Assembly (NCBI RefSeq): GCF_029626265.1
Contig: NZ_JARUBN010000001.1
Location: forward strand, 496,001-560,000
Length of the DNA stretch: 64,000 nucleotides
Direction: 5' to 3'
DNA from: Micromonospora sp. WMMD1102
GTDB taxonomy: Bacteria; Actinomycetota; Actinomycetes; Mycobacteriales; Micromonosporaceae
The stretch's first letter is position 1; each line of letters opens with the position of its first letter. The notes under the pieces are model-generated. The model was not told the origin of the DNA, did not search any database, and saw only the letters and a list, made by a program, of their open reading frames with translations. Shown piece after piece: positions 1-8,922 of the stretch. Position numbers and translations under genes: made by a program.

Positions 1-2
1 GC

Positions 3-998
3 CCGACCGCGACCCGTGCGCCCGAGCCGCCGGCTCCGGCCAGTCCCGATACGGGGTCGTCGCAGCCGGCCGGACCGCAGCCGGCCGGGGCGTCGTCGGC
101 CGGGGCGTCAGGCGGGTTGTCGTCGGGCGGCCCGTCGACGGGCGGCGACGCGGGACGGCCGGCCGGGAGCAGGACGGTCAGCGGCAAGCGGGTGCTGATC
201 GTCCTGCTTGCCGTCTTCCTGGCCTCGGTGCTGCTGCTCTGCGGCCTGAACCTGGTCACGTCGACCGGTCCGGCGTTCGTTGACCAGCACACGGTCATCG
301 ATCAGCGGGACGTGCCGGACAGGGTGGCACCGACCGCTCGGCTCCCGATACCCGTCCCGCCCTCGACCGTGTCCCGGCCATCCGCCTCTGCCTTTGGCTC
401 CGCCTGCCCGCCGTATGTCCGGAAGGTGGTCCCCACCGTGCCGGACCGGGCGACCACCGCCCGGATCGACGGCGCCTGGTCACGCATCGAGCGCTGGCTG
501 GCCCGACACGCCCCGCGCAGCCTGGCCGGCCTGCGACCGCCGGCCGCACCGGCCCGGATCGCCGCGCTCCAGGTCCGGATGTCGGTGCCGTTCCCGGCCG
601 ACCTGGTCGCCTCGCTGCGCCGGCACGACGGTGCCGAGCATTTCGACCTGCCGCCGTTCTACCGGCCGCTGTCGTTGGACGAAATCGGCGCCGACCGGGC
701 GCTGACCTGCGACGTTCGGGCCGACATGGCGACGGACGACCACTGGTGGCATCCGGCCTTCGTGCCCTTCGCGTCGGCCGGCGACGGCGGCAGCCTGCTC
801 GTCGACCAGCGCTCCGGCGGGCACGGCCGGGTCGGCGAGTTCTATCCCGAGGACGGCACCGGCTTCGACGGCTGGCCGGCATCGGTCACCGAGTTGCTGG
901 TCGGTGTGGCCAGGTCGCTGGAGACCGGCGAGCCGTACGCCGCTCGGTACCGCCCGACCGTCGACGCCGAGGGTCGGCTCGCCTGGACGATCGAATAA
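3..998 (+). CDS. Membrane-anchored SMI1/KNR4 (SUKH)-like protein, 5' end outside window
   Basis: The reading frame is open from the first bases of the window, so the gene probably begins upstream; the only in-frame start seen is a weak TTG at 117. The protein has a Pro/Ala/Ser-rich cytoplasmic part, one transmembrane helix encoded about 190-265, a linker, and a C-terminal domain (about 480-960) resembling SMI1/KNR4: motifs WSRIERWL, LPPFYRPLSLDEI, HPAFVPFASAGDG and a late WPASVTELL helix. SUKH proteins are often immunity or regulatory proteins; this membrane form is common in actinomycetes and its target is unknown. It is convergent with the next gene. Family assignment is by pattern recognition only. 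Confidence 0.75.
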   Translation, partial: PTATRAPEPPAPASPDTGSSQPAGPQPAGASSAGASGGLSSGGPSTGGDAGRPAGSRTVSGKRVLIVLLAVFLASVLLLCGLNLVTSTGPAFVDQHTVIDQRDVPDRVAPTARLPIPVPPSTVSRPSASAFGSACPPYVRKVVPTVPDRATTARIDGAWSRIERWLARHAPRSLAGLRPPAAPARIAALQVRMSVPFPADLVASLRRHDGAEHFDLPPFYRPLSLDEIGADRALTCDVRADMATDDHWWHPAFVPFASAGDGGSLLVDQRSGGHGRVGEFYPEDGTGFDGWPASVTELLVGVARSLETGEPYAARYRPTVDAEGRLAWTIE

Positions 999-1038
999 CC
1001 GCCCGACCATCCGACCGCCGGTTGAGCCTCGCAGGCTT

Positions 1039-1087
1039 GGTCGTTAGTCGTTGGTCGTTGGTCGTTGGTCGTTGGTCGTTGGTCGTG
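1039..1087. repeat. Seven-copy heptanucleotide tandem repeat (GGTCGTT)
   Basis: Seven adjacent 7-bp units, five perfect GGTCGTT plus one AGTCGTT and one GGTCGTG, lie in the gap between two convergent genes. The tract is neither palindromic nor coding in either gene. A 7-bp period makes it a likely slippage-variable locus. No function can be read from it. Confidence 0.9.
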
Positions 1088-1140
1088 CAGGCGGTTGGTC
1101 ATGCCCGGCAGGGGTCGTTGTCGGTCGTGCGGCCTGCCGA

Positions 1141-1875
1141 CTACGCCTGGCAGGCGCGGTTGTCGATCGTGCAGGCAGTCGGCTCGCCGTCGATCAGGGC
1201 GCCGTCGACCCGGAAGCGCACCTGCACCGAGCCGCGCGCCGGCACCCGGCTGGTCGCTCCGGTCGGTACGAAGGTCCAGGTGGCACCGTCCCGGCTGGCC
1301 TCGGCGCCCTGCACCGCCGCGACCGACTGGGTTGTCCGGGGCAGGGTGATGACCAGCCGCCACCCGCTGGCCGTACCCGGACCCGGATTGGTGATGGTCA
1401 CCGAAGCGGTGTAGTTGAGCAGCGTGACGTCCTCGGTCGCGTACCGGGCGGCCAGGGTCGGCGGCGGGACGGGGGACGGGGCGGCGGACCGCTGCGGCCG
1501 GCTCCGGGACCCGTTGCCCGGTGGTGCGGGTGACCCGGCCGGTGGCGAGGAGGCGGGTGGGGTCGCGCTGCCCGTCGCGTCGCCCGCCCCGTCCCCGGGG
1601 TCCACCTCGATCTCGGCGGAGGGTGGCGGCGCCACACCCAGCGGCGCGAACTGGTCCGGTGTCCGGAGCAGCGCGAAGACGAGGAATCCGGTGCCGACGA
1701 CGACGACCAGTGCCGCCGCCCCGATCGCGCCCACCATCGCCCGGTCACCCCGGCGTGCCGGCAACAGCCGGGCCAGCCGGCGGACCGGGGCACGCACCGC
1801 CGCCGCAACGGCGAGCAGCGCGTCGAGGATGGCGACCGGCAGGGTACGCGCCGGACGTTGTCGATCATTGCGCAC
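1141..1875 (-). CDS. Single-pass membrane protein with extracytoplasmic CBM2-like domain
   Basis: The protein is 244 aa if it starts at the GTG at 1875, chosen because AAGGGAA sits 5 nt upstream; a GTG at 1896 would add 7 residues. It has a short basic cytoplasmic N-terminus, a TM helix at about residues 45-68, a Pro/Ser/Gly-rich linker, and a C-terminal beta-domain (about 140-244) with motifs NYTASVTITNPGPG, GWRLVITLP, ATWTFVP and a final Cys pair. This pattern fits cellulose-binding type 2 folds, here perhaps binding wall glycans. It follows DUF742 by 70 bp on the same strand and may be the last gene of that operon. Confidence 0.7.
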   Translation of the reverse strand: MRNDRQRPARTLPVAILDALLAVAAAVRAPVRRLARLLPARRGDRAMVGAIGAAALVVVVGTGFLVFALLRTPDQFAPLGVAPPPSAEIEVDPGDGAGDATGSATPPASSPPAGSPAPPGNGSRSRPQRSAAPSPVPPPTLAARYATEDVTLLNYTASVTITNPGPGTASGWRLVITLPRTTQSVAAVQGAEASRDGATWTFVPTGATSRVPARGSVQVRFRVDGALIDGEPTACTIDNRACQA

Positions 1876-1945
1876 GTGACTTCCCTTTCGCTGCACGGGT
1901 GGCGACGCCGTGCCGCCCCCGCCCGTCAGACCCGGGCCGGGCGGA

Positions 1946-2329
1946 TCAGAGCGCCCGCAACCCGGCGAGCACAGCCTCCAGCAGGTCCTCCGAGGGCACG
2001 TTGAGCACCGACGGCTCGTGGGTGTCGATCAGGCCCGCGTCCAGCAGGTCGCCGAGCAGCACCCGTACGGTGCCGACCGGCAGGTCCAGCGCGGCCGCGA
2101 TCTCGGCCACCGAGAGCGGCTGGCGGCACAGCACGAGGATCTCGGACTGCTCGGGCGTCAGGTCGGAACGCTGCGGCACCGGCCAGCGGACCACCACCAG
2201 AGAGATCAGATCGAACTGTCCCCGGATCGGCTGCGTCCTGCCCCGCGTCATCGCGTACGGGCGGACCACCGGTCCGGCGTCCTGGTCGTACCAGGCATCC
2301 TCGTGCCGACCTCCTGCACCGGTGCGCAC
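1946..2329 (-). CDS. DUF742 protein (CvnC-like conservon component)
   Basis: A 127-aa protein with the usual family opening (WYDQDAGPVVRPYAMTRGRT) and a winged-helix-like region (LSVAEIAAALDLPVGTVRVL) followed by LLDAGLIDTHEP. DUF742 proteins are the third element of actinobacterial conservons, which pair an orphan sensor kinase with a roadblock protein and usually a small GTPase. It lies 6 bp after the roadblock gene. The GTG start at 2329 is uncertain by a few codons because the family begins close to the WYD motif. The expected fourth gene, the Cvn GTPase, is absent: the next gene is the CBM2-like protein. Confidence 0.9.
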   Translation of the reverse strand: MRTGAGGRHEDAWYDQDAGPVVRPYAMTRGRTQPIRGQFDLISLVVVRWPVPQRSDLTPEQSEILVLCRQPLSVAEIAAALDLPVGTVRVLLGDLLDAGLIDTHEPSVLNVPSEDLLEAVLAGLRAL

Positions 2330-2335
2330 CGCGTG

Positions 2336-2755
2336 TCACCCCCCGGTCAGGTCATCGGCCGGCACCGGAAACGTGGGCAGGTGCGTGTCCGCCCGGCCGG
2401 CCGCCAACGCCACCTCGTACGCCATCGAGTCGACGTCGGCGTCCCCGGCGAACCGTACGGCGAGAATGGCACCGCCCCGGGTCGCGGCGACGAACAGGAA
2501 CGCCTTCTGCATCTGCACGATGACCTGCCGTACCGCGCCGTCGTCGGAGTACCGGGCGGCGGCCTGGGCCAGCGCCTGCAACCCGGCGACCACACTGGAG
2601 AGCTGTTCGGCGAGTTCGCCGCCGACTCCCCGGGAGACCCCGAGCAGTAGCCCGTCCGGGGAGAGCGCGACGGCGTGCTCGGCCGCCGAGACCCGGTCCA
2701 CGAACTCGTCGAGTATCCGGACCAGGTTATCCGTCGTGACCACTGCGTGAGTCAC
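2336..2755 (-). CDS. Roadblock/LC7 domain protein (CvnB-like)
   Basis: A 139-aa single-domain protein with the roadblock fold pattern: an N-terminal helix (DNLVRILDEFVDRV), strand AEHAVALSPDGLLLG, a middle helix around ELAEQLSSVVAGLQAL, and strands RQVIVQMQKAFLFVAA and GGAILAVRFAGDADVD. In conservons it is thought to act as a GTPase-activating or scaffold partner. The GTG start at 2755 has GGAAGGA 6 nt upstream, and the gene overlaps the end of the kinase gene by 29 bp, so the two are translated together. Confidence 0.92.
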   Translation of the reverse strand: MTHAVVTTDNLVRILDEFVDRVSAAEHAVALSPDGLLLGVSRGVGGELAEQLSSVVAGLQALAQAAARYSDDGAVRQVIVQMQKAFLFVAATRGGAILAVRFAGDADVDSMAYEVALAAGRADTHLPTFPVPADDLTGG

Positions 2756-5700
2756 CTGTCGTCCTTCCGCTGCTCTCGGTTTGGTCGTCGCCGGGTGCCG
2801 GGAGCGCTACCGGCAGCTCCATCGTCGCCGACCAGTCGGTTGCGGCACGCCGGACGGGCGCGCCGTTCTGCGCGGAGCCGGCGGCCCGGCTCGGAGTGCC
2901 GACCGGATTCCCCGGGTCCGGACGGCGGACCCGGACCGGGAGCGCCGGTGCGGCCCCTGGTCGGGAGGCACCAGCCGGCGGTCCGACGGCGGTGTCGGTC
3001 GGTCGTCCCGGTGCGGTGGTGGTGCCCGGGGCGGGAGCCGGTTCGGGTTCGGATGTCTCGACCAGCAGAGTAGCCGGCACCAGCACGATCGCCGCGGTTC
3101 CGCCCCGGGGACCGGCCGTCAGTTCGACGGTGACGCCGTGCCGGCGGGCGAGCCGGCCGATCACGTACATCCCGACCGCGCCGTTGAGCGGGCCGGTGTT
3201 TGGGGTGTCCCGGAGCAGCTCGTTGACGGCCGCCAGCTCGGCCGGACTCCGCCCCACGCCGTCGTCGCTGACGATGATCGCCCGGCCGTCGTCGCGTACC
3301 TCGGTGGCGATCCGGACGGTGGTGGTCGGGGCCGAGCCGGAAAGGGCGGCCTCGACGATCTCGGCGAGCAGGTGGATCAGGTCCGGCAGCGCCCGCCCGG
3401 CGACCGCCCCCGACCAGTGCGGGGCCACCAGTACCCGGGGATAGTCGGACACCTCGGCCACCGCACCGCGTACGACGTCGACCAGCGGGACGGGCCGCCG
3501 CCAGCGCCGGCCGGGCGTACCGCCGGAGAGGCTGATCATCTGCTCCACGTTCCGCCGGACCCGGGTGGCGAGATGGTCGATCCGGAAGAGTTCGGCCAGT
3601 TCCTCGGTGTCGGTCTCCCGCCGCTCCATCGCGTCGAGCAGGCCGATCTGCCGGTGCAGCAGGCTCTGGTTCTCCCGGGCCAACCAGGCGTTGACCTCCC
3701 GGGCCCGCTGGTGCGCGGCGAGCCGGGCGGCGATCTGCGCGGCCCGTTCGGTGACCCGTTCGGCCTCCGCCTGCCGCTGCCCGGTCTGCACCACCAGCTG
3801 CTCCCGCTGGCTGGTGAGCCGCTTGCGCTGGGCGGTCAACTCGGCCGCCCGGTCGGTCAACTCGGCCGCCCGGTCCGTCAGCTCTGCCGCCCGGTTCCGC
3901 TGGGCGGTCAGCTCCGCCGCCAGGCCGTCCCGGGCGCTGGCCAGAGTGGCGTTCTCACTGTTCAGGTCGTCGAGCCGGGCGACGACCCGCCGGGTGCCGC
4001 GCAGGGTGAGTACGAAGGCGGCCACCAGCAGCACCAGCCCGAGGCCGCCGACCAGCCCGGCCCGGACCACCACCCCGGCCGCACCCCGGGAGGCCCGGTC
4101 GACACTGTCGCGTACCCCGGTGCTGACCAGCGCCCGCAGTTCGGACAGGGCCGGTTCGGTCGTCGCCTGCCAGCGGGCGGGCTGCACCGGCGGAGTCCCG
4201 CCGTCCCAGTCGGCAGTCAGCAGTTCCGTCTCGACGGCGTGCAGGGTGGCGAAGACCGGACCGCTGACCAGCCGGTCGTAGTCGACCCGCTCCGACTCCG
4301 GAAGTCCGGCCGCGGCCTCGGTCCGGACGAACCGGGCCACCGCCACCAGGTCGACCAGCCGGGCGTGCTCCGCCCCGGTCAACCTGGGCGAGGCGAGCGC
4401 ACCGGCCACCAGGGCATCCTCCCGGGAAAGCAGCTCGGCGGCCCGGGAGAGCGCGAGCAGGGTACGCGTCTCCTCGATCAGCTCGCTGCGCCGGCTCGCC
4501 CACTGCGAGCCGTACACGGCGAAGCCGGCATCGATGATGTCCCCGTAGGACGCGGCGACGGCGGCCCGCTCGATCCGGCCGCCGTCGACGTCAGCCCGGA
4601 GTCGCCCGAGTTCGTCCAGCCGCCGGACCAGTTCCGCCGCCCGCTCCCGGACCGCGCCGACGGTGGCCAGCCGCAGGTCCGTCCGTCCGGCGAACCGCCG
4701 CAGCGCCCCGACAGCCGTGTCGGTGCGGGCACGCTGTTCGAGCAGGGCGGCGCGGTGCCGGCCCGGTGCGGCCAACTCGACCATGCTCAGCCGGCGTTCC
4801 GCCTGGAGGCCGAGGATCAGCGCGTCGGTCGGCTGACCGAGCTGGGTGCCGAGGGTGCGGACCGCGAGCAGGTCCATCGCGTCCCGGGCGGTCAGGAAGC
4901 TGGCGTACGCCCAGAGCACGGTCAGTACGGTCAGCAGCGCGGCAACCTTGACCACGATCCTGCTGGGTGCTGCCGAGGCGCCCCCCGGCTTCTCCGGTGC
5001 CCCGGTCCCGCCGGTTGCGGCGGTCCCGTCGGCCGCACCGGCCGAGCCGGCAGCACCGGTCCCAGCCCCTCCCGGCCGGGACTCAGCAGCCACCGTCCCT
5101 GATCCGGACCCCACCTGCCCTGCCGCCCCGGCCCGGGTACGACCTCCCGGTCCGGCCCCCGTACGCCCCGCCGGCCCGGTTGCCGACGTCGGCCCGGTTG
5201 CCGACGTCGGCCCGGTTGCCGACGTCGGCCCGGGACCAGAGCCGGTGCGCGGGGAAGGACCGGAACCCGATCCGGTGCGCGGGGAAGGACCGGAACCCGA
5301 TCCGGTGCGCGTCGACGGCCCGGGACCGGATCCCGTTCGTGCTGACGGCCCGGGACCGGATCCGGTCCGCGCTGTCGGCCCGGGATCAGTGCCGGGCTTG
5401 GCATGCCCTGAGCGGGAGCCGCCGCGGTCGGTCGGCCGGTTGGCCGAGCCCTCGCGTCCTGCCGGGCCGGAGTCGGGGCTGCCGCGTCCTGCCGGGCCGG
5501 GTCGAGGCTCGCCGCGTTCCGGTCCCGGGGCACCGCGTCCGGCCGGCCCGACGCCCGGACCGGATCTGCCACCTCCGGGCACCTGTCGCTCCGGCAGCCG
5601 TGGCCGGTTCGCCAACTGCTCGGGGGGCCGTGGCCGGCTCGCCGGTTGCTCGGGCGGCCGTGCGCGATTGGCTGGTTGCTCGGCTGGCCGGGGCCGGTCC

Positions 5701-6299
5701 ACTGGTTGCTCGGGTGGCCGCAGCCGCTGCGCCGGTTGCTCGGGTGGCCGCAGGCGCTGCGCCGGTTGCTCCGCCGGACGTGGCCGGTCCGTCGGTCGCG
5801 CCGCCGGCCGCGCCCGATCGGCCGGTCTCTCGGCGGGCCGAGGCCGGTTCGCCGGTTGTTCCGCCGGACGTGGCCGCTCGGCGGGCTGCTGACCAGGCCG
5901 TGCACGGTCGTCCGCCCGCTCGACCGGTCGCACCCGGTCGCTTCGCTGTTCCGCCGGTCGCACCCGGTCGCTTCGTTGGTCCCCAGGTCGTGGTCGGTCG
6001 GTTGCGCGTTCGACCGGTCGTGGTCGATCGGCGGGTTGTTCTGCCGGTCGTGGGCGGTCGCTCCGCTGGTCCCCAGGTCGTGACCGGTCGGCGGGTTGTT
6101 CCGCAGGTCGCACCCGGTCGCTTCGCTGTTCCGTGGGCTGTGGCTGGTCGTCCTGCCGGTCCGCCGGGACCGCCGGGACCGCCGGGACCGCCGGGTCGAC
6201 GGGACCGTCGACGGGCGCGGCGTCCGCCGGGGTACGGACCGGTCCCCCGCGCCGGAGTCCGGCGCCCAGCGCCGCTATCCGGCGCCCCGCCCCCTTCAC
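2727..6299 (-). CDS. Nitrate/nitrite-sensor-type histidine kinase with giant repeat-rich N-terminus (CvnA-like)
   Basis: A 1190-aa protein. Residues 1 to about 440 are low-complexity: tandem RPRPAEQPADR-type units, then GSGPGPS and GPTSATG units. After that come TM1 (about 446-466), an extracytoplasmic NIT-type helical domain (470-720), TM2 (738-762), a coiled coil with repeated RAAELTD units (to about 870), an H-box RIDHLATRVRRN (about 903-916) and an HATPase domain with DDGVG near 1010. The N-box reads EIVEAAL, so the usual Asn is missing and ATP use may be impaired. The GTG start at 6299 overlaps the IniR-like stop (GTGA), which supports the long N-terminus being real. Fusion to such a tract is unusual for this kinase class. 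Confidence 0.85.
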   Translation of the reverse strand: MKGAGRRIAALGAGLRRGGPVRTPADAAPVDGPVDPAVPAVPAVPADRQDDQPQPTEQRSDRVRPAEQPADRSRPGDQRSDRPRPAEQPADRPRPVERATDRPRPGDQRSDRVRPAEQRSDRVRPVERADDRARPGQQPAERPRPAEQPANRPRPAERPADRARPAARPTDRPRPAEQPAQRLRPPEQPAQRLRPPEQPVDRPRPAEQPANRARPPEQPASRPRPPEQLANRPRLPERQVPGGGRSGPGVGPAGRGAPGPERGEPRPGPAGRGSPDSGPAGREGSANRPTDRGGSRSGHAKPGTDPGPTARTGSGPGPSARTGSGPGPSTRTGSGSGPSPRTGSGSGPSPRTGSGPGPTSATGPTSATGPTSATGPAGRTGAGPGGRTRAGAAGQVGSGSGTVAAESRPGGAGTGAAGSAGAADGTAATGGTGAPEKPGGASAAPSRIVVKVAALLTVLTVLWAYASFLTARDAMDLLAVRTLGTQLGQPTDALILGLQAERRLSMVELAAPGRHRAALLEQRARTDTAVGALRRFAGRTDLRLATVGAVRERAAELVRRLDELGRLRADVDGGRIERAAVAASYGDIIDAGFAVYGSQWASRRSELIEETRTLLALSRAAELLSREDALVAGALASPRLTGAEHARLVDLVAVARFVRTEAAAGLPESERVDYDRLVSGPVFATLHAVETELLTADWDGGTPPVQPARWQATTEPALSELRALVSTGVRDSVDRASRGAAGVVVRAGLVGGLGLVLLVAAFVLTLRGTRRVVARLDDLNSENATLASARDGLAAELTAQRNRAAELTDRAAELTDRAAELTAQRKRLTSQREQLVVQTGQRQAEAERVTERAAQIAARLAAHQRAREVNAWLARENQSLLHRQIGLLDAMERRETDTEELAELFRIDHLATRVRRNVEQMISLSGGTPGRRWRRPVPLVDVVRGAVAEVSDYPRVLVAPHWSGAVAGRALPDLIHLLAEIVEAALSGSAPTTTVRIATEVRDDGRAIIVSDDGVGRSPAELAAVNELLRDTPNTGPLNGAVGMYVIGRLARRHGVTVELTAGPRGGTAAIVLVPATLLVETSEPEPAPAPGTTTAPGRPTDTAVGPPAGASRPGAAPALPVRVRRPDPGNPVGTPSRAAGSAQNGAPVRRAATDWSATMELPVALPAPGDDQTESSGRTTGDSRSGHDG
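5173..5226. repeat. 18-bp tandem repeat, three perfect copies, inside kinase gene
   Basis: The unit GGCCCGGTTGCCGACGTC is repeated three times without mismatch and encodes GPTSAT units on the minus strand. A second duplicated block of about 30 bp lies beside it (about 5257-5315), and degenerate 21-36-bp units continue to about 6150. Perfect nucleotide identity points to recent expansion rather than protein-level constraint. Confidence 0.9.
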
Positions 6300-8911
6300 C
6301 GTGCCGTCCGCTGCGGCCAGGCGGAGCCGGCCGGCCGGCCGCCGGACCGCTCCTCGACGATCGCCCGGAGCCGGGCCAGCAGCTCGCTCCGGTTGGCGCA
6401 GTTGAGCCGTTGCCGCATCCGGGCCACGTGGTGTTCGACGGTCTTGGCCGAGATGAACAACCGGTCACCGATCTGCTTGTACGTCAGCCCGCTGAGCACC
6501 AGCTCGGCCACCTCCCGCTCCCGCTCGCTGAGCCGGTCCTCGGCCGGTGCGGCGATCGCGTCGGCCACCGGGGTGTTGCCGGTACCCGCCGGCCGGGTGC
6601 CGCCCTTCGCACCGGCGGGCCGGCCCTGGAGCATCCGGGCGCAGTCCAGCAGGGTGGTCATCGCCTTCCGGTCGGAGGTACGGATCGCGGCCTGACCGGC
6701 CAGCCGGGCACCGTCCCAGCACAGTCCGATGCCGTGCAGGCTCCGGGCGGCGGCCTCCACGCGTACCGGGTCGACGGTGCCGCGCAGCACCTCGACCCAG
6801 CTCTGGCCGGCGGCGGCCACCACGGAGGCGTACCGGGTGTGTCCGGTGGCGGCGGCGAGGGCGGCGACGTGTTCGTCCGCCACGGCCGGACGGTCGGCCA
6901 GGATCGCGGCGTGCAGACAGCTCCAGTGCAGTGGTGTCGTCCACAGTGCCGGGTCGCCGAGCCGGGCGAGCAGGTTCCGGGCCTCGCCGAGATAGGGGGC
7001 GAGCCGGTCGAGTTCGCCGAGCCGGGCGGCGGCGATCGCGAACTCGCCGAGCGGAAGCAGGGTGAACAGGTCCACCGGGTGACGTACCACCGCCTCCCGG
7101 GCGCGTTCCCAACCGCGTTGCAGGCCCGGCAGGTCGCTGTTGCGGCGGGCGATGCCGAGGTCGAGCGCTGCGGCGAAGACCAGGTCACGGGATTCCAGGG
7201 GTACCGGACCGGTGGTGACCGCCGCCAGGTGCGCGGCGGCCTCGCCGGTCCGGCCCCGGACCATCAGCAGCCAGGACTGGAGCAGCCGGTGCCGGCGGGC
7301 GGTCAGCGCCCCGCCGAGGCCGGCGGCGGTGGCCCGGTCCAGGGCCCGCTCGCCGATGTCGAGTTCACCGGAGTGCAGGGCCACCAGGGCGGCCAGCGCG
7401 GCCGGGGTCTCCGGCAGCAGCACCGACCGGCCGGCCGGTTCGAGCAGCGCGGATGCCTGCACCAGGGTGGAGAGCGCGGCGGTCGGCGGGCCGGCGAGGG
7501 TTTCCTTCAGCCCGCGGGCCATCAGCAGCGCCGCGCTGGCCAGCATCGTCGGCGGGCCGTCGGCCGGCGGGTCGGCGAGGATCCGGTCGAGCTGGTCGAC
7601 CCGGCCGGCGCCGGCCGCGCCGAGGGCCGCGAAGGCCACCGACGACGGGGTGCCGGACCAGCGGTACAGCTCGACCGCCCGGTCCGGGTGACCCCGGTGT
7701 ACCAGCGCGGTGGCGGCGACGGCCGCCCCGTCGGCCCGGTCCGGCGAGTCCGGGGTGGCGATCAGGCGGTCGGCCAGGCGCAGTGCGGAGTCGAGGTCGG
7801 CGGAGAGTGCCGCCGCCATCGCCCGGCGGGCCGCCACCGGCCGGCCGGCCGCACCGGCGACGGCGAAGAGCCGGGCCGCCAGTGCCGGGTCCTCGCCGAG
7901 TGCCTCGTCACCGGCGGCCTCGGCGACGCCGGCCGGGCAACTGGCGCCGAAGCCGCCGTCGAGCATCGACCGGACCAGCGGGAGTACCCGTCCGCCGCGC
8001 TGGAGTTGCAGCTCGGCGAGGCGCTGCCAGACGGCCGCCCGCTGGCTCGCCGGGCTGAGTGCGGCGATGGCCCGGCGGACGATCGGGGCGAGCCGGTCGT
8101 CCGGCCCGAGCAGTCCGGCGGCCCGGGCGGCGGCCAGCGGCTCGTCCAGTTCCTCCGGGTGCCGGTTGAGCAGCGCCCCGAGCAGGTCGGTGGGGAGTGC
8201 CGGGCCGGCGGCCATCGCCAGCAGCAGCCGGCGTACCTCGATCTCCAGGCTCTCCAGCTCGGGCGCGAACTGGAGCAGTACCGACCGGGGTATCTCCAGG
8301 GTCGGCGCGGCGGGTGCCGGCCGGTCGGTGGGCGGCCGGTCCGTGCGGCCGGGCCGGCGGTCGGCCGGGCGCAGCGCCCGGGCCAGCCACTCGACGAACC
8401 GGGGTACGCCACCGGTCTGCTCGTGTACGAGCCGGGCGACCCCGGGCGGCAGCGCAGACCCGTACGCGGTGCCGAGGTACGCCGCGGTGCGCTGCTCGGT
8501 GAACGGGCCGAGCACCACCGGCGGGCCGCCCCGGTGCAGTACCTCGGCCAGCTCGGCGAGCCCGGCCGGGCGGGGCCAGGGGCGGAACGCGACCGCCAGC
8601 CGGGTCCGGCCGCTCTCGGCGAGCCGGCGCAGCTCGGCCAGCGCGGCGGCGTCGAGCAGGTGCGCGTCGTCGACGAGTACGGCGCAGTCGGGGTCGCCGG
8701 AGTCGGCCAGTTCCCGCCACGAGCCCGGCACCGGTACGCCGGCCTGCTGGTAGCCGCGGCGCAGTCGGGCGAGTACGGCGGTCTTGCCGTGCCCGCCGAC
8801 CGCCTGTATCGCGGTGCGCAGCGGTGCCTGCGGGTCGGCGTCGACCCGGCTGAGGAAGGCGCTGGTCTGCTCGTCGAGCACGAGCGGGATCTCGGTCTCG
8901 GTGCGCGGCAT
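6296..8911 (-). CDS. IniR-like AAA ATPase / LuxR-type transcriptional regulator
   Basis: A large LuxR regulator of 871 aa. It has an N-terminal P-loop GGHGKTAVLA (about residues 38-47), Walker B CAVLVDDAHLLD (about 75-86), a long helical middle and a C-terminal LuxR HTH (about 789-845, LSEREREVAELVLSGLTYKQ, then AKTVEHHVARMRQRL). ATG 8911 is chosen because GAGGA lies 8 nt upstream; a GTG at 8926 overlapping the Hsp70 stop is the alternative. Mycobacteria carry a comparable regulator (IniR) divergent from iniBAC, and here too the gene lies divergent from an IniB/dynamin set. The IniR identity is inferred from context and architecture. Confidence 0.85.
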   Translation of the reverse strand: MPRTETEIPLVLDEQTSAFLSRVDADPQAPLRTAIQAVGGHGKTAVLARLRRGYQQAGVPVPGSWRELADSGDPDCAVLVDDAHLLDAAALAELRRLAESGRTRLAVAFRPWPRPAGLAELAEVLHRGGPPVVLGPFTEQRTAAYLGTAYGSALPPGVARLVHEQTGGVPRFVEWLARALRPADRRPGRTDRPPTDRPAPAAPTLEIPRSVLLQFAPELESLEIEVRRLLLAMAAGPALPTDLLGALLNRHPEELDEPLAAARAAGLLGPDDRLAPIVRRAIAALSPASQRAAVWQRLAELQLQRGGRVLPLVRSMLDGGFGASCPAGVAEAAGDEALGEDPALAARLFAVAGAAGRPVAARRAMAAALSADLDSALRLADRLIATPDSPDRADGAAVAATALVHRGHPDRAVELYRWSGTPSSVAFAALGAAGAGRVDQLDRILADPPADGPPTMLASAALLMARGLKETLAGPPTAALSTLVQASALLEPAGRSVLLPETPAALAALVALHSGELDIGERALDRATAAGLGGALTARRHRLLQSWLLMVRGRTGEAAAHLAAVTTGPVPLESRDLVFAAALDLGIARRNSDLPGLQRGWERAREAVVRHPVDLFTLLPLGEFAIAAARLGELDRLAPYLGEARNLLARLGDPALWTTPLHWSCLHAAILADRPAVADEHVAALAAATGHTRYASVVAAAGQSWVEVLRGTVDPVRVEAAARSLHGIGLCWDGARLAGQAAIRTSDRKAMTTLLDCARMLQGRPAGAKGGTRPAGTGNTPVADAIAAPAEDRLSEREREVAELVLSGLTYKQIGDRLFISAKTVEHHVARMRQRLNCANRSELLARLRAIVEERSGGRPAGSAWPQRTAR

Positions 8912-8922
8912 GACGGCGGTCC

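Noticed and set aside
1039..1087. CRISPR array
   Set aside because: The 7-bp units are adjacent with no spacers.
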